A stretch of 64,000 bases of DNA, from positions 248,001 to 312,000 of the forward strand of contig NZ_CP071456.1 in assembly GCF_017352135.1 (NCBI RefSeq), read 5' to 3'. Under the pieces are notes generated by a model. It was not told where the DNA came from. It searched no databases and saw nothing but the letters and a program-made list of their open reading frames with translations. The translations under genes were made by a program, and so were the position numbers. Shown here in pieces: positions 55,987 to 64,000 of the stretch. The stretch's first letter is position 1, and each line of letters begins with the position of its first letter. Source of the DNA: Rhizobium lentis (GTDB taxonomy: Bacteria; Pseudomonadota; Alphaproteobacteria; Rhizobiales; Rhizobiaceae).

Positions 55987-57045
55987 CTAGTCGACGCGTC
56001 GTCCCTCGCCATCGAACACGTGCAGATATTGGGGCGGGAAGGCGACATTGATCTTCGGCCCCGCCTTCAGCGCTTCCCGGTCGAGCGTGAAGATCTTGAA
56101 TGGCAGGCCATGCAGGGCAAGATGCAGGATGATGCCGAAGCCGGTGGGTTCGACGAGTTCCACATCGGTGGCAAGCCCGGTTCCGTCATTCGTCATCAGC
56201 ACATGCTCCGGCCGAATGCCGAGCGTCACCTTCGCGCCTTCTGAAAGCCGCAGCGGCTTCGCCAGCGGCACGATCGTTCCGTCCTGCAGCTTTACGCCGC
56301 CTGCGGTATAGCTGGCCTCCAGGAAGTTCATACCCGGCGAGCCGATGAAACCGGCAACGAACAGATTGGCGGGGCGGTCGTAGAGTTCCAGCGGGCTGCC
56401 GACCTGCTGGACGACGCCGCCATGCATGGCGACGATCCGGTCGGCGAGAGTCATCGCCTCGATCTGGTCATGGGTAACGTAGATCGAGGTCGCCTTCAGC
56501 TCGCCGTGCAGCTTCTTGATTTCGGCGCGCATCTGCTCGCGCAGGCGCGCGTCGAGATTGGAGAGCGGCTCGTCGAACAGGAAGGCTTTCGGCTGGCGCA
56601 CGATGGCGCGGCCCATGGCGACGCGCTGGCGCTGGCCACCCGAAAGCGCCTTCGGCCGCCGTTCGAGCAGCGGGTCAAGGCCGAGCTTGGCTGCGGCGGC
56701 AGCCACCGCGCTTGTGATCTTCTCCTTGGCGGTCTTCCGCAGCCTCAGGCTGTAGCTCATATTGCCGGCGACGTTCATGTGCGGATAGAGCGCATAGGAC
56801 TGGAACACCATGGCAATGTCGCGGTCCTTGGGGTGCAACTCGTTGACCCGACCGCCGGCGATGCGGATTTCGCCTGATGTGACATCCTCCAATCCGGCGA
56901 TCATGCGCAACAGCGTAGACTTGCCGCAGCCGGAGGGGCCGACGAGCACGACGAATTCGCCGTCCCTGATCGACAGGTCGACGCCGTGCAGCACCTGCAC
57001 GTGGCCATAGGCTTTGCGGATATTCTGGATATCGATCGATGCCAT
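55987..57045 (-). CDS. CUT1-type sugar ABC transporter ATPase (UgpC/MalK-like)
   Basis: The 352-residue ATPase has Walker A GPSGCGKST (36-44), signature [16 protein letters not shown], Walker B AFLFDEPLSNLDARLREQMRAEI and H-loop ITHDQIEAMTLADRIV-like YVTHDQIEAMTLADRIVAM. A C-terminal regulatory domain follows (about 235-352; PEHVLMTNDG, IKVAFPPQYLHVFDGEGRRV). This layout is that of MalK/UgpC, which serves several permease pairs. It starts 5 bases after the permease gene and closes a regulated operon that also encodes a PLP enzyme. The substrate is not certain. Confidence 0.92.
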   Translation of the reverse strand: MASIDIQNIRKAYGHVQVLHGVDLSIRDGEFVVLVGPSGCGKSTLLRMIAGLEDVTSGEIRIAGGRVNELHPKDRDIAMVFQSYALYPHMNVAGNMSYSLRLRKTAKEKITSAVAAAAAKLGLDPLLERRPKALSGGQRQRVAMGRAIVRQPKAFLFDEPLSNLDARLREQMRAEIKKLHGELKATSIYVTHDQIEAMTLADRIVAMHGGVVQQVGSPLELYDRPANLFVAGFIGSPGMNFLEASYTAGGVKLQDGTIVPLAKPLRLSEGAKVTLGIRPEHVLMTNDGTGLATDVELVEPTGFGIILHLALHGLPFKIFTLDREALKAGPKINVAFPPQYLHVFDGEGRRVD

Positions 57046-57050
57046 TCTGT

Positions 57051-57881
57051 TTAACCCTTGACCGCGCCGGCCGTCAGGCCCTGGACGAGATAACGCTGGA
57101 TGAGCAGGAAGAAGAGGCCGGCCGGAATGAGCGCCATGACGCCCGCCGCCATCATCTGCCCGAAATCCACCGAGAATTTCGAAACGAAGGTGAGAAGCCC
57201 GACCGGGAAAGTCGCCGCGTCATTGCCGTTGATCAGCATCAGCGCAAACAGCAATTCGCTCCAGGCGGCGGTGAAGACGAAGCCGAGCGTCGCGGCGATG
57301 CCGGGCAGCGTCAGCGGCAGGATGATCTGGCGAAACGCCGTGAACTGCGTCGCCCCATCGATCATCGCCGCCTCTTCGAGGTCCTTCGGAATGCCGTCGA
57401 AGAAGGACTGCATCAGGAAGGTGGCGAAGGGCACGTTGAAGGCGGTGTAGACGATGACGAGCCCGGTCAGGCTGTTGGTCAGATGCAAGGGCGACAGGAT
57501 CTTGAAGATCGGGGCGACCAGCATGACGAGCGGAAACATCTGGGTCAGCAGCATCAGCGCCACGATCCAGTATTTCGCTCGGAAATTGAAGCGCGACAGC
57601 GCGTAGCCCGAGAGTGAGGCGCAGATCGTCACGGTCACCGCCGTCGAGGCCGAGACGATCAGACTGTTCTTGAAGAAGGTCGGAAAGGCGCTGTGCTGCA
57701 GCACGAAAGCATAATGATCCCAGCTCGTGCGCGACGGCCACAGGCGCACGCCCTCGGTATAGAGCAGATCGTTTGGCGTCACCGAGACCTTGAGCAGCCA
57801 GAACAGCGGAAAGAGCGCGAAGGCGATGTAGCAGAGAATTGCCAGACGGTGCGCGATCGTGGGGATGACGGATCGTCTCAT
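57051..57881 (-). CDS. CUT1-type ABC permease (MalG-like)
   Basis: The 276-residue membrane protein has six helices and the MalG-type contact loop EEAAMIDGATQFTAFRQIILPLTLPGIAATLGFVF (about 170-205). It opens SVIPTIAHRLAILCYIAFALFPLFWLLKVSVTPNDLLYTEGVRLWP and ends with LVQGLTAGAVKG, as expected for this subunit. It pairs with the MalF-like permease, whose stop is 3 bases before its start, in a sugar-type importer. Confidence 0.93.
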   Translation of the reverse strand: MRRSVIPTIAHRLAILCYIAFALFPLFWLLKVSVTPNDLLYTEGVRLWPSRTSWDHYAFVLQHSAFPTFFKNSLIVSASTAVTVTICASLSGYALSRFNFRAKYWIVALMLLTQMFPLVMLVAPIFKILSPLHLTNSLTGLVIVYTAFNVPFATFLMQSFFDGIPKDLEEAAMIDGATQFTAFRQIILPLTLPGIAATLGFVFTAAWSELLFALMLINGNDAATFPVGLLTFVSKFSVDFGQMMAAGVMALIPAGLFFLLIQRYLVQGLTAGAVKG

Positions 57882-57884
57882 GTC

Positions 57885-58820
57885 TCAATCCTTGTTCAGC
57901 AGCGTCTGCCGCAGCAGGATGATCAGCATCGAATATGCGAGCAGCAGCGCCAGCAGCACCAGCGCGATCGCCGAGGCATAACCGAAATCAAGCCGCTTGA
58001 AGGCGGTCGTGAAGATGTAACTGGCGACAATCTGCGTCCGGTCGGCCGGACCGCCATTGGTCATCACGACGATGAGATCGGCGAAATTGGAGATCCACAC
58101 GGTGCGCAAGAGCACGGTGATGGCGATCGTCGGCGCGAGAAACGGCAGGGTGATCGAGCGGAAGCGCTGGAACCAGCCGGCGCCGTCGATCGACGCCGCC
58201 TCGTAGAGATCGCGCGGGATGGCCTGCAGGGCAGCAAGCAGCGTGATGGCGAAGAAGGGAATACCCCACCAGACATTAGCGACGATCGGGCCCCACATCG
58301 CATAATTCGGATCGGAGAGGATGTTGCCCGGCTCCTGCATCAGCCCGAGCCCGAAAAGCCAGTGCGGGATCGGCCCGATGACCGGGTTGAACAGCCAGGC
58401 CCAGTTCAGGCCGGCGAGAAAGGACGGCACCGCCCAGGGCAGGAAGACGAGCGCCTGCGCGAGCGCCCGGCCCGGGAACGGCTTGTCGAGCAACAGGGCC
58501 AGGATCAGCCCGAAGGCAAATTGCAGGACTACGGAAGCGCCGGTCCACCAGAGCGTATTCCTCAGCGCGCCGTAGAAGGCCGCATCACTTGCAAGCTCGC
58601 GGAAATGCTCGAGGCCGACGAAGCCACCGGAAAAGGGGTTGAGCAGCTGGATGTCGCGGAAGGCATAGGACAGCCCGAGCGTCAGCGGCACAAGCATCAC
58701 CGCGATGATCAGGATCAGGGACGGCGCGCTGTAGAGATAGGGCTCCGAGGCATCGGCAAGACGACGCAGCCATGGTCTGCGGTCGCGGCGCATGTCGAGC
58801 ATATCGGCGGAAATGGTCAT
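57885..58820 (-). CDS. CUT1-type ABC permease (MalF-like)
   Basis: The 311-residue membrane protein has about six helices, opening LYSAPSLILIIAVMLVPLTLGLSYAFRDIQLLNPFSGGFVGLEHFREL. The contact loop is LYEAASIDGAGWFQRFRSITLPFLAPTIAITVLLRTVW. It forms the channel with the MalG-like protein. The gene begins downstream of a palindromic element that separates it from the binding-protein gene, as often seen in CUT1 operons where the binding protein is made in excess. Confidence 0.93.
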   Translation of the reverse strand: MTISADMLDMRRDRRPWLRRLADASEPYLYSAPSLILIIAVMLVPLTLGLSYAFRDIQLLNPFSGGFVGLEHFRELASDAAFYGALRNTLWWTGASVVLQFAFGLILALLLDKPFPGRALAQALVFLPWAVPSFLAGLNWAWLFNPVIGPIPHWLFGLGLMQEPGNILSDPNYAMWGPIVANVWWGIPFFAITLLAALQAIPRDLYEAASIDGAGWFQRFRSITLPFLAPTIAITVLLRTVWISNFADLIVVMTNGGPADRTQIVASYIFTTAFKRLDFGYASAIALVLLALLLAYSMLIILLRQTLLNKD

Positions 58821-58890
58821 CGAATTGCAGTTTCCATTGTCTTACCCGGTTGGAGATTCTTGCCTGAGTATACTTCTGAAGTGGGAGGTC

Positions 58891-59015
58891 GGAGCCCCCT
58901 CATCCGACCCTTCGGGCCACCTTCTCCTCGAGGGGAGAAGGGGACGGAAACGTTGCGGCATATTCCCTTCTCCCCAGCGGGGAGAAGGTGCCGGCAGGCG
59001 GATGAGGGGGCCTCC
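58891..59015. repeat. Palindromic intergenic element between binding-protein and permease genes
   Basis: Outer arms ggagccccctcatccg (58891-58906) and cggatgagggggcctcc (58999-59015) pair with one bulge. Two inner hairpins use the cttctcctcgaggggagaag (58921-58940) and cttctccccagcggggagaag words. This CCTCATCCG...CTTCTCCCC vocabulary is common in rhizobial intergenic repeats. It may stabilise the upstream binding-protein message. Confidence 0.72.
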
Positions 59016-59032
59016 AGCTCGACGCCCGTTAG

Positions 59033-60292
59033 CTATTTCTTCGACAAGAACTTCTGCTGCGCCTTGGTCAGATAGTCCGCCCATTGGTCGGCCAGGTCCT
59101 TCGCCGAGATATCGCCGAGCAGGGCCTGTTGCGAGGTCTTGATCGCCAGCGAATCCTTGAAGAAGGCGAACTCTTCCAGATAGGTCGGCATGACCGTCGG
59201 CACCGTGTTCGGATCCGCCAGTTCCTCGAACCAGCCCTTGAACTGGTCACCGGCATAGAAGGGGTCCTTCTCTGCCGCCGTATAGGCCGGCAGGGCGCCG
59301 ATGCGCTTGTTCCACTCGATATTGCCTTCCGGCCCTTCGAGGGTGGCGATCAGCTTCCAGGAGAGATCCTTGTTGCCACTCGTCGAAAACATCGACCAGC
59401 CGCCATAACCGATGGTCGGGAAGGACTTGCCGTCAGGACCCTTCGGCAGCGGCGCGACACCGAAATCCTCCTTCTTCATGCGCTCGGCGATGGCGATCAG
59501 CGCATCGGGATCCTGGTCGAGGAAAGCGCAGGTGCCGGAATAGAAGCCGGCGACGACTTCGTTGAAGCCCCAGTTGACGCTGTCCTTCGGCGCATAGCCC
59601 TTCTTGTAGAGATCGACCATCCATTCGATGCCCTTGGCCCAGCCGGGGCTGTTCATCGTCGAGGTACCGTCTTCCTTGAAGTATGTATTGTCGCCCGCCA
59701 TCGTGGCGGCGAAGATCATCCAGCCGTTGAGGCCGCCCGGGCCGCCGCGCATGCAGTAGCCGTATTTGCCGGGCAGCTTGGAGACTTTTTCGGACGCGGC
59801 GGTGAACTCGTCCAGCGTCTTCGGCGGCTGGGCCACGCCGGCCTCCGAAAGCAGCTTCTTGTTGTAGAACATCGCTCTGAGATAGAAGCCGTAGGGCAGC
59901 ATATAGGCGGTGTTCTTGACATCGCGGCCGAGTTCGAGGGCGCGCGGCGTCAATTCCCCAGTGTGCTCCCACTTTTCGAGATAGGGCTCGAGGCTTTCGA
60001 GCATGCCGTTATTGGCATAGAGCGACAGCCAGGTGTCCGGCATCTCCATCACGTCAGGAACATCACCTGCCGACACCATGGTCGCGAATTTCTGGAAGGC
60101 TTCGTTCCAGGGCAGCGAGATGATGTCGACCTTGGTGCCGGGATTGGCGGCCTCAAACTTGCCGACGATCGATTTCAGCGTTTCGGTGCGCTCCGGGCTG
60201 GTGATGACTTCGACAAGCTTCAGCGTCGTATCGGCAAAGGCCGTGCCCGCCATCATCGAAGCAAAGAGCGTGGCGATTATTAGTTTTTTCAT
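59033..60292 (-). CDS. CUT1-type extracellular solute-binding protein
   Basis: The 419-residue protein starts at the ATG at 60292 with AAGGGGGAAC upstream; the longer frame from 60373 is not signal-like. The signal is MKKLIIATLFASMMAGTAFA. The mature part is a family 1 solute-binding protein: LKLVEVITSPERTETLKSIVGKFEAANPGTKVDIISLPWNEAFQKFATMVSAGDVPDVMEMPDTWLSLYANNG, then a conserved FYNKKLLSEAGVAQPPKTLDEF. The ligand could be a sugar or sugar conjugate; the neighbouring PLP enzyme hints at a sulfur- or amine-containing glycoside. It is 35 bases after the PLP gene. Confidence 0.9.
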   Translation of the reverse strand: MKKLIIATLFASMMAGTAFADTTLKLVEVITSPERTETLKSIVGKFEAANPGTKVDIISLPWNEAFQKFATMVSAGDVPDVMEMPDTWLSLYANNGMLESLEPYLEKWEHTGELTPRALELGRDVKNTAYMLPYGFYLRAMFYNKKLLSEAGVAQPPKTLDEFTAASEKVSKLPGKYGYCMRGGPGGLNGWMIFAATMAGDNTYFKEDGTSTMNSPGWAKGIEWMVDLYKKGYAPKDSVNWGFNEVVAGFYSGTCAFLDQDPDALIAIAERMKKEDFGVAPLPKGPDGKSFPTIGYGGWSMFSTSGNKDLSWKLIATLEGPEGNIEWNKRIGALPAYTAAEKDPFYAGDQFKGWFEELADPNTVPTVMPTYLEEFAFFKDSLAIKTSQQALLGDISAKDLADQWADYLTKAQQKFLSKK

Positions 60293-60327
60293 GCTCAGTT
60301 CCCCCTTTTTAGGTTTCTCTCGAGGTT

Positions 60328-61500
60328 TCAGGATCGTGAGGCGGCGGCGAGCGCCTCCTCGATGTCCCTCCACAGGGCCTCGGTTCCTTCGAGGCCGACA
60401 TGGAGGCGTACGGATCGCGCATGGATTCCAAAGGTTTGCGCGGAATTGGGTTGCGCCTTCTGCTGAAGCACCACCTCGCCCGGTACGATCAGGCTTTCAT
60501 GCCCACCCCAGCTCACTCCCAGTTTGAAGAGCTTGAGGCGATCGGCGAAGGCGCGGATATCGACGCCTTCTTGGAAAATGAACGAAAACAGGCCCGAGGT
60601 GCCGTTGAGCCCGGCCGGCAGACGGTTGGCAAGCCCGGGGTGGCAGACCGTCTCCACCACGTGGAGCTTCTGCAGGCGTTTGGCGATCTCCAGGGCGGAG
60701 GCCTCATGGGCCTTCATCCGCAGCGGCAGCGTCCGCAGGCCGCGGATCAACAGCCAGGCGTCGAAAGGCGAAAGCTTGCCGCCGAGATAGGGATAGGCCT
60801 CGGCCTTGATGCGCGCGATCATTTCCCTCGAACCGGCGACGACGCCCGCCACCACATCGCTGTGGCCGCCTAGATATTTGGAGGCGGAATGGATGACGAG
60901 ATCGACGCCGAGCGTCAACGGCCGCTGGAAGAACGGGCTCGCCCAGCTGTTGTCGATCATCGAGACGACGCCGTGCCGCTTGGCGAGTGCTGCGAGCGCC
61001 CCGACGTCATGCGCCTCCATCACCCAGCTCGTCGGGCTTTCCAGGTACAGGAGCTTGGCGCCGGGCAGCGCCCTCGCCACCGCCTCCTCGTCGCGGCCGT
61101 CGACATAGGTAACCTCGATCTTCATCCGCTTCAAAATGGTGCCGAACAGGCGGAAGGCGTCGGGATAGACGTGTCGAACGGCGACGATGCGATCGCCCGG
61201 CTCGACGAAACTCAGCACGGCCGAGGAAATCGCCGCCATGCCGCTCGCAAAGCCAAGCGCGTCCTCCGCGCCTTCGAGCTTGGCCAGCATTTCCTCGAAG
61301 GCGCGCACCGTCGGGTTGAGGCCGCGCGTATAGGTCGGCCGCACCTTCTCGCCGCGATAAGCGGCGATCATCTCGTCGTAATCGGAAAAGGTGAAAAGCG
61401 AAGTCTGGAAGATCGGCGGCACGACGGCGTCGGCAAAGTTGCCGTCGTCATGGGCGGTGATGAGGGAAGCAAGATCGAACGGATCTGCGCCGTTGCTCAT
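60328..61500 (-). CDS. Cys/Met metabolism PLP-dependent enzyme (cystathionine beta-lyase/gamma-synthase-like)
   Basis: The 390-residue enzyme belongs to the trans-sulfuration family of fold type I PLP enzymes. The Schiff-base lysine K208 is in VIHSASKYLGGHSD, with D183 in MIDNSWASPFFQRPL contacting the cofactor nitrogen. N-terminal YTRGLNPTVRAFEEMLAKLEGAEDALGFASGMAAIS supplies phosphate-binding residues. The usual YGGT cofactor tyrosine motif reads HVYPDAFRLF. Members cleave or form C-S bonds of cystathionine, methionine or related thioethers. It overlaps the FadR-type regulator by 4 bases and precedes a sugar-type importer, unusual company. Confidence 0.88.
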   Translation of the reverse strand: MSNGADPFDLASLITAHDDGNFADAVVPPIFQTSLFTFSDYDEMIAAYRGEKVRPTYTRGLNPTVRAFEEMLAKLEGAEDALGFASGMAAISSAVLSFVEPGDRIVAVRHVYPDAFRLFGTILKRMKIEVTYVDGRDEEAVARALPGAKLLYLESPTSWVMEAHDVGALAALAKRHGVVSMIDNSWASPFFQRPLTLGVDLVIHSASKYLGGHSDVVAGVVAGSREMIARIKAEAYPYLGGKLSPFDAWLLIRGLRTLPLRMKAHEASALEIAKRLQKLHVVETVCHPGLANRLPAGLNGTSGLFSFIFQEGVDIRAFADRLKLFKLGVSWGGHESLIVPGEVVLQQKAQPNSAQTFGIHARSVRLHVGLEGTEALWRDIEEALAAASRS

Positions 61501-62219
61501 TTGGACATTTCCTTGATGTCTTCTTCGACGATGTCGAGAATTTTCAATGTTTCCGCCCGCGCCGCCTCCGCGTCCCGGGCGACGATCGCGTTGAAAAGCG
61601 TGCGGTGAAAGGGAAAGGACCGGCGGGCGAAATCCTGCCGGTCGAACGGATGCTCCCAGAAGCGCTCAAAGGTCTCGCGCATCTGCTCGAGCAGCTGGCG
61701 AAACAGCGGATTGTGGGTGGCGTCATAGACGGCGAGATGGAAAGCGAGATCCTCCGGCCCGGAGGTGCCCTTCTCCAAGTGCACCCGCTCCATCTCGTTG
61801 AGCTTCTCCTCGATGACGACAAGGTCCTTCTCGGTGCGCCGCCGGGCTGCGACCATGCCCGCTTCGCATTCGATGCCGCGGCGGACCTCGAGCGTCTGCA
61901 GCAGCGCGTCGCGCAGATGCAGCGCGTCGAAGGACAGCGGCATATGGATCGTCGCCCTGGAAACCGGCTTCAGGAGATAGGTGCCGCTGCCCTTGCGGGT
62001 TTCGATGACGCCGAGTGCCTGGAAATGCCGGATCGCCTCGCGAATGGTCGAACGTCCCACCGCAAGCGCCGCCATCAGCTCCCGCTCCGCCGGCAGCCGG
62101 TCGCCCGCCTGCAGCCGCGCTTCCTCCACATAATCCGCAAGCGCATCGGTCACCTGACGCGCGCGGTCGATAACGGGAAGCGGCCGGATCACCGGCCTCT
62201 CGCTGCGATTTGCCTTCAT
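61497..62219 (-). CDS. GntR-family (FadR subgroup) transcriptional regulator
   Basis: The 240-residue regulator starts at the ATG at 62219 (MKANRSERPVIRPLPVIDRARQ); an in-frame ATG at 62270 would include a putative operator. The winged helix lies at about 20-85 (LQAGDRLPAERELMAALAVGRSTIREAIRHFQALGVIETRKGSGTYL). The FCD ligand domain covers about 105-230, with metal/ligand histidines in FHLAVYDATHNPLFRQLLEQM and SFPFHRTLFNAIVARD. It probably controls its own operon through the site at 62257-62267 and responds to a small acid or the importer's substrate. Confidence 0.9.
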   Translation of the reverse strand: MKANRSERPVIRPLPVIDRARQVTDALADYVEEARLQAGDRLPAERELMAALAVGRSTIREAIRHFQALGVIETRKGSGTYLLKPVSRATIHMPLSFDALHLRDALLQTLEVRRGIECEAGMVAARRRTEKDLVVIEEKLNEMERVHLEKGTSGPEDLAFHLAVYDATHNPLFRQLLEQMRETFERFWEHPFDRQDFARRSFPFHRTLFNAIVARDAEAARAETLKILDIVEEDIKEMSK

Positions 62220-62256
62220 GGTTCCCCATTTTCTATCAGGCAGCCAGACTGGAAAT

Positions 62257-62267
62257 TGGTCTGACAT
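62257..62267. promoter_or_regulatory. Candidate FadR-type operator upstream of the regulator gene
   Basis: The sequence tggtctgacat matches the FadR-subgroup consensus TNGTNNNACNA at all but the final base. It lies within a wider dyad of cagac (62246-62250) and gtctg (62259-62263) separated by tggaaattg. It sits about 38 bases upstream of the regulator ATG, the right distance for autoregulation. Confidence 0.4.
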
Positions 62268-62395
62268 CTTAGCATTTCGCAAGTGGTGCAATACGTCAAG
62301 CCCGCGACGTGGATTTCTAGTCCCGCCCTCCAAATTGCCGGAGCAGGGTGCGCAATTTACCGTCTGAGCTTTGCCTGAGGGTCGTGGTCGGCCTG

Positions 62396-64000
62396 CTAGC
62401 GGATACGTCCGATTCGCGACAGCAACATGGCCGGCAGAATGCCGATCAGCACGATGGCGAGCGCTGCAATCGAGGCTTCCTCGTAAGTGCCTCTCGCGGC
62501 CTCTCCATAGAGATGAGTTGCAAAAGTTTCGATATTGAGCGGGCGCAGGAGCAGCGTCGCCGGCAGTTCCTTCACACAATCGACGAAGACCAGCAGGGCG
62601 GCAGCCGAGATTGCCGCCTTCGAGAGCGGCAAATGCACGTATCGCAGGGTGCCTGCGGTGGATTGGCCCAGCGAACGCGAAGCATGATCAAGCGAGAGGG
62701 AAATGCGTGAGAGACCGGCTTCTATACTGCCGGCCGAGATCGCCAGAAACCGCACGATGAGCGCATAAATGACGGCAGCACCCGATCCCATAAGGAGCAG
62801 GCCAGTCGACACACCAAACAAGGAAAGAGCGGCCCGATCGATAAGCTGATCGAGCCCGCCAAGCACGATCAGCACGCCGATGGCGACCACAGTTCCGGGA
62901 GCAGCATAACCCATTGTGGAACAGCGCAGGAGCCAGGAGGACCGCTGACCGGGGCGCAGGCGGGTAGCGTAGGCAGCGAGAAGCCCAAGGATGACGGTCG
63001 CCGTTGTCGCCAGGGTGGCTATAACGAGCGTGTTCACGGCCTCATCGATGATGCGAGAGGATATGCCGGCGAACCGATAGCGTTTTGCCGCTTCGATCAA
63101 GAGATAGAGCGCGGGCGCGGCGAACCCTAGGATGACCGGCAGAAGACCGCCCAGAAACAGCATTATGCCCTTTCCCAAGGACACCCGCCGCGGTTGGAAA
63201 CTCCGCATCCGGCGCACATCGATTGAGTAGCGCTGCTTGCGTCGCGCCCATCGCTCTACCGCAACAATGGCGACGACGATTAGAAGAAGGGCAAGGGCGA
63301 TCTGCGACGCTCCTGATAAATCGGAGCGGGTGATCCAGGTCGTATAGATGGAGACGGTGATTGTCCGAACACCGAGGAATTCGGCGGCACCGATATCGTT
63401 CAACGTTTCCATCAGAGCAAGGCTGATACCCACGGCAACGGCCGGGCGCGCGAGCGGCAGGGCGACCCGCCAGAAGACCGCGCGGCGAGACGTGCCGAGC
63501 GTGCGCGCTGCATCGACCAGATTTCCGGATTGGGTGAGGAACATCGCCCGGGTGGGGATGTAGACATAGGGGTAGAGGACGATTCCGAGAAGCAAAATAC
63601 AGCCGGCCTTGGAACGGACGTCTGGAAGGCGAAACTGGCGCGGACTCTCATAGCCGAGCAGCCAGCGCACGGCATCCTGCACCGGGCCGATCGGATGCAA
63701 TATATCCAGATAGGCATAGGCGACGATATAGGTCGGAACGGCCAGCGGCAGAAGCAGCATCCATTCGAGAGCATGCCTGCCGGGAAAATCATAAGCCGTC
63801 ACCAGCCATGCCGTCGTCGTGCCAACCACGGCAGTGATGACACCGACTCCCGCAAGGAGGATGACGGTGTCGAGAAGCGCGACCGGCAGGACGGTCGCGA
63901 AAAGATGTCCCCAAAGACCCGCCGAGCCTTTCGAAGCTTCGAGAATCAATCCCCCGATCGGCAGAATGGCGATGAGCGCGATAATACCGGCAATCGTCAG
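62396..64000 (-). CDS. Ferric-iron-type ABC permease, FbpB/SfuB-like double domain (5' truncated by window edge)
   Basis: About 534 residues are visible; the frame is open to the window end (LTIAGIIALIAILPIGGLILEAS precedes the TTG at 63949), so the start lies outside. Two homologous permease halves each carry a contact loop: VDAARTLGTSRRAVFWRVALPLARPAVAVGISLALMETLNDIGAAEFLG and LDHASRSLGQSTAGTLRYVHLPLSKAAISAAALLVFVDCVKELPATLLLRPLN. These are typical of the FbpB/SfuB group (ferric iron, sometimes thiamine or phosphonate). ATPase and binding-protein genes would lie upstream outside the window. It ends 176 bases from the GntR start. Confidence 0.88.
   Translation of the reverse strand: MTIAGIIALIAILPIGGLILEASKGSAGLWGHLFATVLPVALLDTVILLAGVGVITAVVGTTTAWLVTAYDFPGRHALEWMLLLPLAVPTYIVAYAYLDILHPIGPVQDAVRWLLGYESPRQFRLPDVRSKAGCILLLGIVLYPYVYIPTRAMFLTQSGNLVDAARTLGTSRRAVFWRVALPLARPAVAVGISLALMETLNDIGAAEFLGVRTITVSIYTTWITRSDLSGASQIALALLLIVVAIVAVERWARRKQRYSIDVRRMRSFQPRRVSLGKGIMLFLGGLLPVILGFAAPALYLLIEAAKRYRFAGISSRIIDEAVNTLVIATLATTATVILGLLAAYATRLRPGQRSSWLLRCSTMGYAAPGTVVAIGVLIVLGGLDQLIDRAALSLFGVSTGLLLMGSGAAVIYALIVRFLAISAGSIEAGLSRISLSLDHASRSLGQSTAGTLRYVHLPLSKAAISAAALLVFVDCVKELPATLLLRPLNIETFATHLYGEAARGTYEEASIAALAIVLIGILPAMLLSRIGRIR

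Noticed and set aside
57693..60283. Long plus-strand frames opposite the CUT1 permease and binding-protein genes
   Set aside because: Arginine/glutamate-rich shadow translations of real minus-strand genes, with no RBS or motif.

Overview
The window looks like a large replicon of a fast-growing Rhizobium, close to the R. leguminosarum / R. etli group. The evidence is high G+C, dense ABC-importer operons, a RopA-type porin, a DUF982 protein, an ExoF-type export protein, multiple Ku genes with LigD, and dispersed palindromic intergenic elements typical of rhizobia. This assignment is inferred from gene content only; no rRNA, tRNA or CRISPR was found.

Layout: (1) 1-4496 (+): the end of a TonB-dependent siderophore receptor followed by fhuC-, fhuD- and fhuB-like genes for hydroxamate siderophore uptake. 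(2) 4507-11924 (-): a branched-chain amino-acid-type ABC importer with a downstream GMC alcohol dehydrogenase and a beta-hydroxyacid dehydrogenase. (3) 12000-13700: a decayed stretch with an IS5-like transposase relic and a 28-nt inverted repeat pair. (4) 13706-24491 (-): a nine-gene, translationally coupled surface-polysaccharide operon (ExoF-like export protein, four glycosyltransferase-like proteins, two membrane proteins, flippase, GH5 glycanase), with a second IS5-like relic and a possible IS66 relic upstream. (5) 25249-31526: LysR regulator, KdgF-like cupin, glutaryl-CoA dehydrogenase, DUF4126 protein, MerA-like flavoprotein, DedA protein and xylitol dehydrogenase. (6) 31762-41588 (+): a CopC-like protein and a complete potassium cluster, kdpFABC-kdpDE-ptsN, with two extra tiny membrane-protein ORFs. 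(7) 41635-42651 (-): a porin, separated from ptsN by a shared terminator hairpin. (8) 43009-46813 (+): a sulfate ABC importer, sbp-cysT-cysW-cysA. (9) 47062-49789: a SleB-like lipoprotein, PepT and a DUF982 protein. (10) 50252-55761: a non-homologous end-joining locus: three-domain LigD facing an operon of two Ku genes and a stand-alone ligase. (11) 55987-62219 (-): a FadR-type regulator, a cystathionine lyase-like PLP enzyme and a complete CUT1-type ABC importer. (12) 62396-64000 (-): a ferric-iron-type permease running off the edge.

The most interesting parts are the IS-flanked polysaccharide operon, the small membrane ORFs inside the kdp operon, the operon joining a sulfur-amino-acid-type PLP enzyme to a sugar-type importer, and the dense Ku/ligase locus. 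None can be called novel without database searches. Statements about families come from general knowledge; substrate and regulation assignments are inference.
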